DNA from: an uncultured bacterium | Lineage (GTDB): Bacteria; Desulfobacterota; GWC2-55-46 | Length of the DNA: 64,000 nucleotides | Direction: 5' to 3' | Assembly: GCA_905339405.1 (NCBI GenBank) | Contig: CAJPGC010000001.1 | Coordinates: 90,414-154,413, forward strand | In this document: positions 1 through 7,931 of the stretch, piece after piece | Layout: every line of letters begins with the position of its first letter | Position numbering within the stretch: position 1 is the stretch's first letter | The notes under the pieces: generated by a model | Databases searched by the model: none | The model's input: only the letters and a program-made list of their open reading frames with translations | Told to the model about the DNA's origin: nothing | Translations under genes and position numbers: made by a program

Positions 1-197
1 ACGAACTTCGCGCCCTTCAGGGCCTCCCTGATGCCCTTCATGGCTTCGCTCATGACGTCGGAGTAGAGCGCCGGAAGGATGAGGGCGATGGGGCGCACCA
101 TGCTGTAGAGCTCGAGCTCGGCTATGAGCCTCTCGGGCTTCGGCCTGCCCAGCCTGTGGAGCGTCGTTATGCTTCCGGCATGGTAGAAGTCGGCCAT
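1..197 (-). CDS. Glycosyltransferase-like protein, N-terminal fragment cut by window edge
   Basis: Only the first 65 codons are visible, starting MADFYHAGSITTLHRLGR, with an AAGGTG ribosome site five bases before the ATG. The fragment is followed by a hydrophobic stretch (residues 33-44, PIALILPALY). The opening resembles the start of glycosyltransferases that I recall from Desulfuromonadales and Nitrospirota genomes, but too little is present to be certain. It is the last visible member of a minus-strand run with a GT81-like transferase, an MPGP-like phosphatase and two mechanosensitive channels, which supports a role in compatible-solute or sugar-conjugate synthesis. That function is inference from context. 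Confidence 0.5.
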   Translation of the reverse strand, partial: MADFYHAGSITTLHRLGRPKPERLIAELELYSMVRPIALILPALYSDVMSEAMKGIREALKGAKF

Positions 198-266
198 AGT
201 TCACCTTTTTGGGCTGAATCTGAGGTTAGCCCACAGGTGAGCGCCTGTCAAGGCGGCGTCTGGTCT

Positions 267-1319
267 TTATTTCTTGAGATAGACGGTGTGCGTGGGGAAG
301 GGGAACTCTATGCCTTCTTCGCGGAACCTTCTGAAAATCCGCTTCCTCAGCTCATGCTGCACGAGCGCCTGGTCGGTATAATCGGCGACCTGGCATATGA
401 GCGTGAAATCGAGCGAAGAGGGGCCGAAGCCGGGAATGAACCTCACGAGAGGAGCAGGCTCGGCCAGCAGGCCCGGGACTTCGCCTACCGCTTTTCCGGC
501 CTCGTCGACGAGGACCTTTTCGACGTGCTCGGGGTCCGAGGAGTAGCTCACGCTTATCTGTATCGGGAAAGAGAGGCTGGTCATCGGCAGGTGGTAGTTC
601 GTTATCGTGCTGGTTGAGAGCTTGTTGTTCGGGACGATGACGATGTTGTTCGAGGGCTGACGGAGCCTGGTGGTCCTCCAGCCTATGTCCGAGACGAACC
701 CTTCTTCCCCAGAGCTTATCTTTATGTAGTCTCCTACCCTGATGGGCCTCTCCATCAGGAGGTGTATGCCGGCGAAAAGGTTTGAAAGAGAGTCCTGCAG
801 GGCGAGCGCCACGGCCAGGCCTCCGACGCCGAGGGCCGTTAGCATCGGGGTTATGGAAACGCCGAGCCCGTTGAGCATTATGAGGAGGCCGAGGCCGAGG
901 ATGACGACCTTTATGACCGCTTTTGAAAGCCCGGTGACGGCAACGCCGGGGGAGGACTTTTCTATCGCGCCCTGCACGAGCTTCGAGGCGATGTTGGCCA
1001 CCGCGAGCGTCACGGAAAGTATTATGAGGACGTACAGGGCCTTGAGCCCGTAGTTGACGAACTTGGGCGGCAGGCCGGACGTTGCGATGGTTATGTATAT
1101 GGAGGTGGCAAAAACCCAGAAAACGGAAGGCTGTCTGACGGAGTCGATTATGAAATCGTCCGCTCTGGTGTCGGTCTTCCTTGCCCAGCGCTCAAAGGCC
1201 GAGAAGGCTATCCTCCTCGCGAGGAACAGGACCGCCGTTATGACGAGGAATACCAGCGCGAAAAAGGCCGCGTTGGTCATCATCTCGCTGTTTAACTGTC
1301 CCCCCCAGAACTGCTGCAT
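267..1319 (-). CDS. mscS: MscS-family small-conductance mechanosensitive channel
   Basis: A 350-residue inner-membrane protein. Three or more hydrophobic helices lie at about residues 15-35, 65-85 and 90-112, followed by the MscS pore helix (about 150-190, rich in Gly and Ala: ALGVGGLAVALALQDSLSN). The beta domain follows (ERPIRVGDYI, then FVSDIGWRTTRLR and IVPNNKLSTSTITNY). The C-terminal alpha/beta vestibule ends in FPFPTHTVYLKK, typical of the family. Such channels open under membrane tension and release solutes on hypo-osmotic shock. It follows a second channel-like gene by 72 bases and a glycosyltransferase, in one likely operon. The ATG at 1319 has GGAGG about 12 bases upstream; Met12 is an alternative start. 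Confidence 0.93.
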   Translation of the reverse strand: MQQFWGGQLNSEMMTNAAFFALVFLVITAVLFLARRIAFSAFERWARKTDTRADDFIIDSVRQPSVFWVFATSIYITIATSGLPPKFVNYGLKALYVLIILSVTLAVANIASKLVQGAIEKSSPGVAVTGLSKAVIKVVILGLGLLIMLNGLGVSITPMLTALGVGGLAVALALQDSLSNLFAGIHLLMERPIRVGDYIKISSGEEGFVSDIGWRTTRLRQPSNNIVIVPNNKLSTSTITNYHLPMTSLSFPIQISVSYSSDPEHVEKVLVDEAGKAVGEVPGLLAEPAPLVRFIPGFGPSSLDFTLICQVADYTDQALVQHELRKRIFRRFREEGIEFPFPTHTVYLKK

Positions 1320-1391
1320 ATGTTTTTCCGGCCTCCCCTGTTATCCGTGGGAGTATAGCATTATGCGGGGCGCGAGACAACCCCGGCAGCT

Positions 1392-2090
1392 TCAGAGCTG
1401 GTCTATGCCGCCGCCGTCCTCTTCCTTCTTTGAAAAGAGGCGGCCCATGGCTTTTTTCGCGTACTCTTTGCCGGCCGCGCCGAAGGCTATCGCCAGGGCG
1501 AGCCCTATCGTGCCGAAGAATATGGCGAAGGCCGCGAAGACTATCTTAGGGGCTATGGCGAGCTGCTCCAGGGCCATGGCTGAGGCGAGGATGAAAAGGA
1601 ACACCCTGACGGACTCGCTGATGAGCCTCGAGTATTCGATACCCGCGTTTACAGCCGCTATGAGAGCGGCCCTTGCAAGGAAGTTGGCGATGAAGTAGCC
1701 GAGCACTATTATGATGACCGCCGAGAAGAACTTAGGCAGGTACATGAAAAAGACGGAGACCAGCGCGTCGGTTACCTCGTAGCCGAGAGTAGCGAACCCG
1801 GCCATGAAAAAGAGCACGACCACGAACCAGTACAGGAACGACCCCGCGAACTTCGTCGGAGTCGACGAGAAGCCCGCCTTGCGAAGGGCCGTCGTGAACC
1901 CCGTCTGTTCGCTCCAGGCGTCGAACCTGACGGCCCTGAAGCCCTTGTGGAGGAGCCGCTTGAGGAGCGAAGCGATTATGAAGCCTGAGGCGATTATAAG
2001 GATGATGATGAGCGCGTCAGGGACGAACTCCATCAGTTTTTCCCAGAACGTGCCGAGGTGGCCGGCTATCCGGTCTGTTATCCTGTCCAT
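1392..2090 (-). CDS. TM-helix (CmpX-like) mechanosensitive channel family protein
   Basis: A 232-residue membrane protein with about five hydrophobic helices (near residues 22-42, 78-100, 112-140, 160-178 and 184-206). The repeated pattern of helix plus conserved Gly (LIIIASGFIIASLLKRLLHKG and IIIVLGYFIANFLARA) is that of the 'TM helix' repeats in CmpX and YjeP-like proteins. The soluble MscS beta domain is absent, so it is a short relative rather than a full MscS. The ATG has GGAGG eight bases upstream. It starts one base after the stop of the glycosyltransferase gene, so translational coupling is likely. Tension gating is inferred from the family and from the neighbouring mscS. Confidence 0.8.
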   Translation of the reverse strand: MDRITDRIAGHLGTFWEKLMEFVPDALIIILIIASGFIIASLLKRLLHKGFRAVRFDAWSEQTGFTTALRKAGFSSTPTKFAGSFLYWFVVVLFFMAGFATLGYEVTDALVSVFFMYLPKFFSAVIIIVLGYFIANFLARAALIAAVNAGIEYSRLISESVRVFLFILASAMALEQLAIAPKIVFAAFAIFFGTIGLALAIAFGAAGKEYAKKAMGRLFSKKEEDGGGIDQL

Positions 2091-2091
2091 T

Positions 2092-3357
2092 TCATTTGCC
2101 TCCTCCTTGCCAGTTTGATGTGAGATAGCCCTTGTGCTTCTCGTACTCGGCCGCTACCTCTTCCACCACGCCCTCTGCCTCATCGTCGCCCATCTCGGCG
2201 GTCTCCAGGAAAAATGAGGCGGTCCGCCCGTAATAAAGCGGTATGAGTGAGCCCAGGAGGTGCTCGGCAGGCATCTTCCTGTGGTGATAGGCCAGCAGGC
2301 TGTCGTATACGGAGCGCACCCATGTCTCCATCGGGAACCTGAACGCCGGGGCCTCTTCCTTTGCCAGCGAGCAAAGCCGCTCTACAGTGTCCCCGTCCAT
2401 GAAGCCAGCCCAGAGCTTGTTGAGGTTTTCGGCGCCTATCCTGAAGTGGCGGAGCATGCCTTCGGTGTTGACCTTTATGGGCACGACCGCCGCCATGTAT
2501 TTGAAGCCGAAGGTTGGAACCTCCACCGAGCCGTTGACGCCAAGCCATTGCTTGTGGTGCTTTTCGGTCAGCGACATCAGAGAGCCTACGACCTGCACGA
2601 ACATGTCCTTCAGGTCGGCCCCGGGGTCTTTCGGGTCGTGTATCTTCGCGCCCAGGTACGACTGGCAGACGTTGAAGCCGCCGGCCAGCGCTTCAGTCGT
2701 CATCCATATGTCAATGCCGAACCTCGCGATATCGGTGTTCCAGACGTCCTGGCCCAGGTAAAACTCCGCCATCTTTCCTGAAAAGCCGAACTCCCCGCCT
2801 ATGGGCTGGCGTATCCTGCTGCCGTACAGGGCCCTGGTGAGCGGGTAGATTATGCTGTTGGTGATGGTGCCGTCGTACTTGTGGCGCGAATAGAGGGGTG
2901 CGACGAAGTCGAAGCCTTCCTTTACGACGGGGGAGAGGAGGAGCTCGATCCACTCCGGCGTGATGGAGCGCAGGTCAGCGTCGACGACGCAGCAGGCTTT
3001 TGCCCCGAGGTCGCGGGCCATCTGGAAGATCGTCCTGAAGGCGCTCCCCTTGCCGGGTATGCCGTGATAAGGGGTCGTTATCCTGTTTACGGGGTGGAGC
3101 CTGTGCGGGAGGAATACGGCCTTGTGGTCGGCCCTGGCGTTCAATACGGCCTCGGTGGTGGAATCTTTCGAGCCGCCGTCGGAGTTGATGATTATCGCTT
3201 TCTCGCCCGGGAAATACTTGGCGAGCCCGGCGTCCACGGCGCGCACTACGTGGCCGATGGTGCGGGCGTTGTTGTAGCTCGCTATCCCGACCACGATGTC
3301 GGCGCTCTCGCCCTTGAGGGCGGTGCTTTCTTTGCGGCCGAGCTCAGGGTCAGCCAT
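2092..3357 (-). CDS. GT81-like glycosyltransferase, probable glucosyl(phospho)glycerate synthase
   Basis: A 421-residue GT-A fold enzyme. Visible motifs are the N-terminal IVVGIASYNNARTIG, NSDGGSKDST at about 58-67, the metal-binding DADLRS at about 126-131, and IRQPIGGEFGFSGKMAEF with WNTDIARFGIDIW (about 182-220), which are hallmarks of the GpgS/Ggs/MpgS-like group. These enzymes transfer a sugar from an NDP-sugar to 3-phosphoglycerate or glycerate. The gene directly before it encodes an MPGP-type phosphatase, giving the two-step synthase-phosphatase arrangement known for glucosyl- and mannosylglycerate. AGGAGG precedes the ATG by four bases. Sugar donor and acceptor cannot be told from sequence alone. 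Confidence 0.8.
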   Translation of the reverse strand: MADPELGRKESTALKGESADIVVGIASYNNARTIGHVVRAVDAGLAKYFPGEKAIIINSDGGSKDSTTEAVLNARADHKAVFLPHRLHPVNRITTPYHGIPGKGSAFRTIFQMARDLGAKACCVVDADLRSITPEWIELLLSPVVKEGFDFVAPLYSRHKYDGTITNSIIYPLTRALYGSRIRQPIGGEFGFSGKMAEFYLGQDVWNTDIARFGIDIWMTTEALAGGFNVCQSYLGAKIHDPKDPGADLKDMFVQVVGSLMSLTEKHHKQWLGVNGSVEVPTFGFKYMAAVVPIKVNTEGMLRHFRIGAENLNKLWAGFMDGDTVERLCSLAKEEAPAFRFPMETWVRSVYDSLLAYHHRKMPAEHLLGSLIPLYYGRTASFFLETAEMGDDEAEGVVEEVAAEYEKHKGYLTSNWQGGGK

Positions 3358-3381
3358 TTTCCTCCTGGAAATTGAGGCGGC

Positions 3382-4200
3382 TCAGCAGGTGTAGCTTCCC
3401 GAAGCCTTTATGGTGTCGAGTATTCCGGTCACGGCCTTTGCCCAGCCAACCGGGCCAGCGCCGTCGGCTTTTATGAGCTTAGGGACCCCTTCGACCGGCT
3501 CATAACCGCCCTCTTCGCCCCTTACGAGCACCGGGTAGTCAACGTTTTTCAATAACGGGACGTCGTTTCCCCTGTCACCAAGGCCGATAAATATTGCTTT
3601 GCCGTAGAGCGCCCTGTAAAGGGTCTTAAGTGTCTCGACCGCCCTGCCCTTGTCATTGTCTCCGGTGAGGTGGAGTATCTTCCCGCGTGTGAGGGTAAGG
3701 CCGACGGATTCGGCCAGGAGCCCTACTTCTTCGACCGAGCCGGATTCGAGGAAAAAAGGCTCGTCGAATTCGCGCTCCTTCGAAAGGACGGCGTCGGCCA
3801 GCGGGAGGCCGGTGCGCTCGGTTATCTCCTCAGGCGTTAGGTCGGCGAAGCCGGTTATCCTGAAGCCTGTCTCTTTCCTTATCTCCGCGAGCGCACTTTT
3901 GAGCACCTCATAGGATGTCCCGAGGCGAATGAGCTTCATGCCGCCAGCGTCTTCCCCCCTGACGGGGAAAGGGAAGGCCCCGTCAGGTATGAAGACCCCG
4001 CCGCCGTTCTCGGTTATGAACGGGCCGCCTACTCCGAGGAGCTCGCGCACCCTTTCCACTTCGGCCCGGGTCTTGCTGGTCACGGGGACAAGCGGGATCG
4101 ATTCGTCCTTTATGCGCCTTATTACCGGGAGCGCGGCCTCGAAAGAGTATCCGTCGTCCAGGAGCGTGCCGTCGAGGTCCGTGAATATGACCGGTTTCAT
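3382..4200 (-). CDS. HAD-IIB phosphatase, mannosyl-3-phosphoglycerate phosphatase-like
   Basis: A 272-residue HAD hydrolase. Motif I is FTDLDGTLLD (nucleophile Asp in DLDGT), motif II is PVTSKTRAEVE, the Lys region is HLTGDNDKGRAVETL, and motif IV is IGLGDRGNDVPLL. The FITENGGGVFIP segment is typical of the MPGP (YedP) group. The start was set at MKPVIFTD (4200) rather than the longer frame because GGGGTGA lies just before this ATG and the longer version would overlap the antiporter gene. It lies two bases after the antiporter stop and 24 bases before the glycosyltransferase. Likely role: removing phosphate from the glycosyl-3-phosphoglycerate made by the neighbour. Confidence 0.85.
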   Translation of the reverse strand: MKPVIFTDLDGTLLDDGYSFEAALPVIRRIKDESIPLVPVTSKTRAEVERVRELLGVGGPFITENGGGVFIPDGAFPFPVRGEDAGGMKLIRLGTSYEVLKSALAEIRKETGFRITGFADLTPEEITERTGLPLADAVLSKEREFDEPFFLESGSVEEVGLLAESVGLTLTRGKILHLTGDNDKGRAVETLKTLYRALYGKAIFIGLGDRGNDVPLLKNVDYPVLVRGEEGGYEPVEGVPKLIKADGAGPVGWAKAVTGILDTIKASGSYTC

Positions 4201-4202
4201 AG

Positions 4203-5204
4203 TCACCCCATTATGTATACGAAGTACATGCTGATTACGCCTATGGCTATCATTGCCATGGAGTCCCACCCGAACCTCATCGCCTTTTTCTCGTGCTTGT
4301 AGGTTATGCTGATGAGCACTATGGCCGTCATCAGTATGGCCATGAGCGCGGTGACCGCGTGGGATTTGGATATGTCAGAAAGGAGCGGGCCCTTCGAGTA
4401 CAGGATGTCGTCGATGCCTAGGATGCCGATGTTGAACATGTTGCTGCCCAGAAGGTTGCCTATGGCGAGGTCGTGAGCGCCGATGCGGATAGCAGCGAAC
4501 GACACCACGAACTCCGGCAGCGTCGTAGTCATCGCCACGAAAAACGTGCCCATGAAGCTCGTCCCGAGCCCGGTCAAACGCGCGGTCTCCTCAGCGATGA
4601 AAGGCAGCCATGTCGCGGCCAGGATTATCGCGGCCGCGTTGGCCGAGTAAAGAAAGACGGCCCTGGCGCCGGATATGTGGCCGTACCTGAGTTTTTCCAC
4701 GGTCTCTTCGGCTATCGTGCTGATATATTTTTTTTCGTAGAAGTACACGAGCCTTATGCCTATGACGTAGAGAACGAAGATCACGGGCGTATAAAGCCCC
4801 ACGTGAAACAGAGCCGGGATATGCCCTTCAAGAAAGATCGAGGCCGACACCAGCCCGAGCATCAGGATGCCGTAACCCGCCGACAGCACGTGCGACTGCC
4901 CTACCTTGTGAAAGATGGGGCTGCTCTTGTCCATCGGGTCGAGAAGGGCCAGTATGAGGAGGTTCATTACGCAGGCCCCCAGGATGTTGCCGGCCGCTAT
5001 GTCCGGGACGTCGGCTATAGTAACCGAGCTTATGCCCGTCATGAGCTCGGGCAGCGAGGTAATGCTGGCCATGATTATAAGCCCTGTCCACGCACGCCCG
5101 AGCCCGGTCTTTTCCGCGATTATGTCGCCGTACTTCGACAGCCTTGTGCCGCAGAAGACGATTATCGCCGCGATTATTATGAATTCAGCCAGTAAAAGTG
5201 CCAA
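4203..5204 (-). CDS. CaCA-family sodium/calcium antiporter
   Basis: A 333-residue inner-membrane protein with about ten helices and the duplicated alpha repeats of the Ca2+:cation antiporter family: SITSLPELMTG with GNILGACVMNL in the first half, and TTTLPEFVVS with GNLLGSNMFNIG in the second. The Glu of each LPE is the expected cation ligand. It would exchange Ca2+ (or another cation) for Na+ or H+. It heads the minus-strand run that continues into the HAD phosphatase and glycosyltransferase, and its stop nearly abuts the next ATG, so the whole group probably shares a transcript. Ion specificity is not visible. Confidence 0.88.
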   Translation of the reverse strand: MALLLAEFIIIAAIIVFCGTRLSKYGDIIAEKTGLGRAWTGLIIMASITSLPELMTGISSVTIADVPDIAAGNILGACVMNLLILALLDPMDKSSPIFHKVGQSHVLSAGYGILMLGLVSASIFLEGHIPALFHVGLYTPVIFVLYVIGIRLVYFYEKKYISTIAEETVEKLRYGHISGARAVFLYSANAAAIILAATWLPFIAEETARLTGLGTSFMGTFFVAMTTTLPEFVVSFAAIRIGAHDLAIGNLLGSNMFNIGILGIDDILYSKGPLLSDISKSHAVTALMAILMTAIVLISITYKHEKKAMRFGWDSMAMIAIGVISMYFVYIMG

Positions 5205-5282
5205 TGCAGGGGGGCCGCCTTTTTTTATTCAAAGATAATATACCATTCTATCTCAAATATCACGGGCGCGGCCCTTAAGCGT

Positions 5283-5312
5283 TTGACTTAAGTACCCGTT
5301 TGCCCTTAAAAT
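5283..5312 (+). promoter_or_regulatory. Candidate sigma-70 promoter of the amidase operon
   Basis: TTGACT (5283-5288) and TAAAAT (5307-5312) are separated by 18 bases. The ATG of the amidase is at 5323, so a start about seven bases below the -10 would leave almost no leader. Seen in sequence; activity is not shown. Confidence 0.5.
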
Positions 5313-5322
5313 AGCCGGAACA

Positions 5323-6141
5323 ATGGCTAAAATACTAAAGATAGCATTTCTTGCCTTCTTCTTCGCCCTTCAGGCGGCGTCCGCTTCGGCCGTGAACGTC
5401 GAGAGCCTGGCCGGTGAGCCGATAAGGGTCGTTGTCATAGACCCGGGCCACGGCGGGGACGACACCGGCGCGAAAGGCCCTTCAGGCATGGCTGAAAAGG
5501 ACGTCACCTTGAGCATTGCCCTGAAGCTCGCCGAGGTCCTCAAGGAGAGGATGGACGCGAGGGTGCTTCTCACGAGGACTTCCGACGTCTTCATACCCCT
5601 GGAGGAGCGCACGGCCTTTGCCAACGCCAACAGGGCCGACATATTCATAAGCATACACGTCAACGCGGCGGCCAACCGGGACGCGCGCGGAACCGAGACT
5701 TTCTTTTTGAGCATGGACGCGACCGACGAGGACGCAAGGCGCGTTGCCGCTTTCGAGAACAACGCCTACCAGGCCGGAGAAGCCGTTTTCACGGGCGGCG
5801 ACGACCTTAAAGACATACTCCTTGACATGGCGAGCACGAGGAGCCACCACGAGAGCTCGACTTTGGCCGAGGCCGTCCACATGAGCATGCTCGGCAAGGC
5901 CGGACGCGAGGGCAGGGGCGTAAAGCAGGCCCGCTTCACGGTGCTCGTCGGGGCGACTATGCCCGCGGTGCTCGTAGAGGTCGGCTTCATATCGAACCCT
6001 TCCGAGGAAAAATGGCTCTCCTCGAGGAAAGACCAGGAGCTTGCCGCAAGGGCCATAGCCGACGGCGTTGCGAGCTTCAGGGAGATAATGACAAGGAGGG
6101 GCGGCTTCATTGAAGTCAGCGGAAAACTCACCCAGGACTGA
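5323..6141 (+). CDS. amiC: N-acetylmuramoyl-L-alanine amidase (Amidase_3), exported
   Basis: A 272-residue protein with a signal peptide (residues 1-23, ending ASASA). The zinc amidase core shows [19 protein letters not shown] (zinc His and Glu region), ISIHVNAA (second His) and [13 protein letters not shown] (catalytic Glu). It cleaves the amide between MurNAc and the stem peptide in the periplasm, usually for cell separation. No AMIN targeting domain is present, so this is the short form. Its last 32 bases overlap the start of rph. The Shine-Dalgarno is weak (CCGGAACA) and a promoter lies very close upstream. Confidence 0.9.
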   Translation: MAKILKIAFLAFFFALQAASASAVNVESLAGEPIRVVVIDPGHGGDDTGAKGPSGMAEKDVTLSIALKLAEVLKERMDARVLLTRTSDVFIPLEERTAFANANRADIFISIHVNAAANRDARGTETFFLSMDATDEDARRVAAFENNAYQAGEAVFTGGDDLKDILLDMASTRSHHESSTLAEAVHMSMLGKAGREGRGVKQARFTVLVGATMPAVLVEVGFISNPSEEKWLSSRKDQELAARAIADGVASFREIMTRRGGFIEVSGKLTQD

Positions 6142-6850
6142 CGGAAGGGCCCCGTCCGAGCTCAGGCCCGTAAAGGTCACGAGGGATTATCTCAAGTTCG
6201 CGGAAGGATCGGTCCTCATTGAGATGGGAGACACGAAGGTCATTTGCGCGGCGACGGTCGAAGAGCGCGTCCCGCCCTTTCTCATGGGCAAGGGAAAGGG
6301 CTGGATGACTGCCGAGTACGCGATGCTGCCGAGGTCGTCCCAGAAAAGGATACAGAGGGAGTCTTCGGCCGGTAAGGTCGGCGGGCGCACCCACGAGATA
6401 CAGCGGCTCATCGGCAGGAGCCTTCGCGCAGTGACGGACCTTGGCGCGCTTGGCGAGAGGACCATATACATAGACTGCGACGTGATACAGGCCGACGGCG
6501 GAACGAGGACAGCCTCCATCACCGGAGCGTACATGGCGGTACATGAGACCGTCTCAGCGCTCTTGAAAAAAGGCGTCATCACGAAAATGCCGCTCCTTGA
6601 TTCGGTTGCGGCCGTGAGCGTCGGCATCGTCGGGGGCAGGGCGCTTCTCGACCTCAACTATGACGAGGACTCCACGGCCGAGGTCGACATGAACATCATC
6701 ATGACCGGTAACGGCAGGTTCGTCGAGGTGCAGGGCACCGCCGAATCAGAGCCTTTCTCGAAGGACAGCCTTGCCGAGCTCATCACTCTCGCGTCAGAAG
6801 GCATCTCGGAGCTCGCCTCCATACAGAAATCCACCCTCGGAACAAAATAA
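6110..6850 (+). CDS. rph: Ribonuclease PH
   Basis: A 246-residue phosphorolytic 3'-5' exoribonuclease that trims tRNA 3' ends. Family signatures are the N-terminal [73 protein letters not shown] (phosphate and metal site) and FVEVQGTAE near the C-terminus. Length matches the family. It overlaps the amidase by 32 bases and is followed one base after its stop by rdgB; the rph-rdgB pairing is common in bacteria. The ATG lies within the amidase coding sequence, so translation is probably coupled. Confidence 0.96.
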   Translation: MKSAENSPRTDGRAPSELRPVKVTRDYLKFAEGSVLIEMGDTKVICAATVEERVPPFLMGKGKGWMTAEYAMLPRSSQKRIQRESSAGKVGGRTHEIQRLIGRSLRAVTDLGALGERTIYIDCDVIQADGGTRTASITGAYMAVHETVSALLKKGVITKMPLLDSVAAVSVGIVGGRALLDLNYDEDSTAEVDMNIIMTGNGRFVEVQGTAESEPFSKDSLAELITLASEGISELASIQKSTLGTK

Positions 6851-6851
6851 T

Positions 6852-7442
6852 ATGAAGATAGCGCTTGCCACAAAGAACGCGGGCAAGGCAGCCGAGATAG
6901 GCCGCATACTCGAGGGCTCGGGGGTGGAGATAGTATCTCTCAAGGCCTTCCCCGGCGTGGAGCTGCCGCCGGAGACAGGCACGACCATGATGGAGAACGC
7001 GCTCCTGAAGGCCCGCCACGTTTTCAAGTCCACGGGCCTGCCTGCCCTCGCCGACGACTCGGGCCTCGAGGTCGACTTCCTCGGGGGCGCGCCCGGGGTC
7101 TATTCCGCGAGGTACTCGGGCGAGAAGGCGACCGACGAGGAGAACTGGAGAAAGCTTTTAAGAGAGCTCGAAGGCGTCCCCCTTGAGAAGCGTTCAGCGC
7201 GTTTCAGGTGCGCTATCGCCCTGGTAGGGTTCGACGATGAAGAACACCTCTTCGAGGGCGTATTCGAGGGCGCGATAGCCGATGCCCCGCGCGGGGCCAA
7301 CGGCTTCGGCTATGACCCCGTTTTCATCCCCCTCGGCATGGACAGGACCGCGGCCGAGCTCGCCCCGGAGGAGAAGAACAGGATAAGCCACAGGGCCCGC
7401 GCTCTGGAAGCCTTGAAGGTGTTTCTCTCCGGCCGCCGCTGA
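6852..7442 (+). CDS. rdgB: Non-canonical purine NTP pyrophosphatase (RdgB/HAM1)
   Basis: A 196-residue house-cleaning enzyme that hydrolyses dITP, XTP and related nucleotides to the monophosphates. The start ATG at 6852 gives the family N-terminus MKIALATKNAGKAAEI. Other motifs are ALADDSGLEVDFLGGAPG, YSARYSGE, ANGFGYDPVFIP and KNRISHRARAL. It follows rph with only one base between them, so it is almost certainly in the same transcript. Longer in-frame starts inside rph would add non-conserved residues and were rejected. Confidence 0.95.
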   Translation: MKIALATKNAGKAAEIGRILEGSGVEIVSLKAFPGVELPPETGTTMMENALLKARHVFKSTGLPALADDSGLEVDFLGGAPGVYSARYSGEKATDEENWRKLLRELEGVPLEKRSARFRCAIALVGFDDEEHLFEGVFEGAIADAPRGANGFGYDPVFIPLGMDRTAAELAPEEKNRISHRARALEALKVFLSGRR

Positions 7443-7465
7443 CCTTTCAAAAAATCCCCGCCGCC

Positions 7466-7494
7466 TTGACAACCTCCAAAACCCCAATTAGACT
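7466..7494 (+). promoter_or_regulatory. Sigma-70 promoter of the cold-shock gene
   Basis: A consensus TTGACA (7466-7471) and TAGACT (7489-7494) are spaced by exactly 17 bases. The ATG at 7611 implies a leader of about 110 bases, long enough for the structured leader common in cold-shock mRNAs. Confidence 0.75.
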
Positions 7495-7610
7495 TACTCA
7501 GTAAGTAAGCTAGTAGACGGGTTTGGCAGCGCGAGGTAACAAGTGGACCTGAAGTGCACAAAAACCCCTACACTTATGAAATCCAAATTATGAAAGGAGG
7601 TTTTTGCGTC

Positions 7611-7817
7611 ATGCCTTCAGGAAAAGTCAAATGGTTCAACGAGGCTAAGGGTTTCGGGTTCATAGAACAGGATTCCGGTGAGGACGTCTTCGTCCATTAT
7701 ACCTCGATCCAGGGCAACGGTTTCAGGACCCTTAAGGAAGGGCAGCGGGTGGACTTCGACATAACCAAGGGCCCCAAGGGGCTCAAGGCTGAAAATGTCA
7801 ACCCGGCTCCGCTTTGA
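7611..7817 (+). CDS. Cold-shock domain protein (CspA family)
   Basis: A 68-residue single-domain OB-fold nucleic acid binding protein. RNP1 is KGFGFIEQD and RNP2 is DVFVHYTSI, after the family opening [12 protein letters not shown]. The start was set at 7611, where AAAGGAGG lies 13 bases upstream; the longer open frame upstream is leader. It stands alone with its own promoter (7466-7494) and a strong terminator (7836-7868). Whether it is induced by cold or is a constitutive member cannot be told. Confidence 0.95.
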   Translation: MPSGKVKWFNEAKGFGFIEQDSGEDVFVHYTSIQGNGFRTLKEGQRVDFDITKGPKGLKAENVNPAPL

Positions 7818-7835
7818 CCGAGTGCACTAATCAAA

Positions 7836-7868
7836 AGCCCTCATCCAAACAGGATGAGGGCTTTTTTT
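7836..7868 (+). terminator. Rho-independent terminator after the cold-shock gene
   Basis: AGCCCTCATCC (7836-7846), a five-base loop, and GGATGAGGGCT (7852-7862) form an 11-bp stem followed by a run of seven T. Confidence 0.93.
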
Positions 7869-7931
7869 ATGTACACGGCCCTGCCCTTGGGATAAAATGC
7901 CCGTTATCGCCGTAAAAACACGGGGTTTGAA

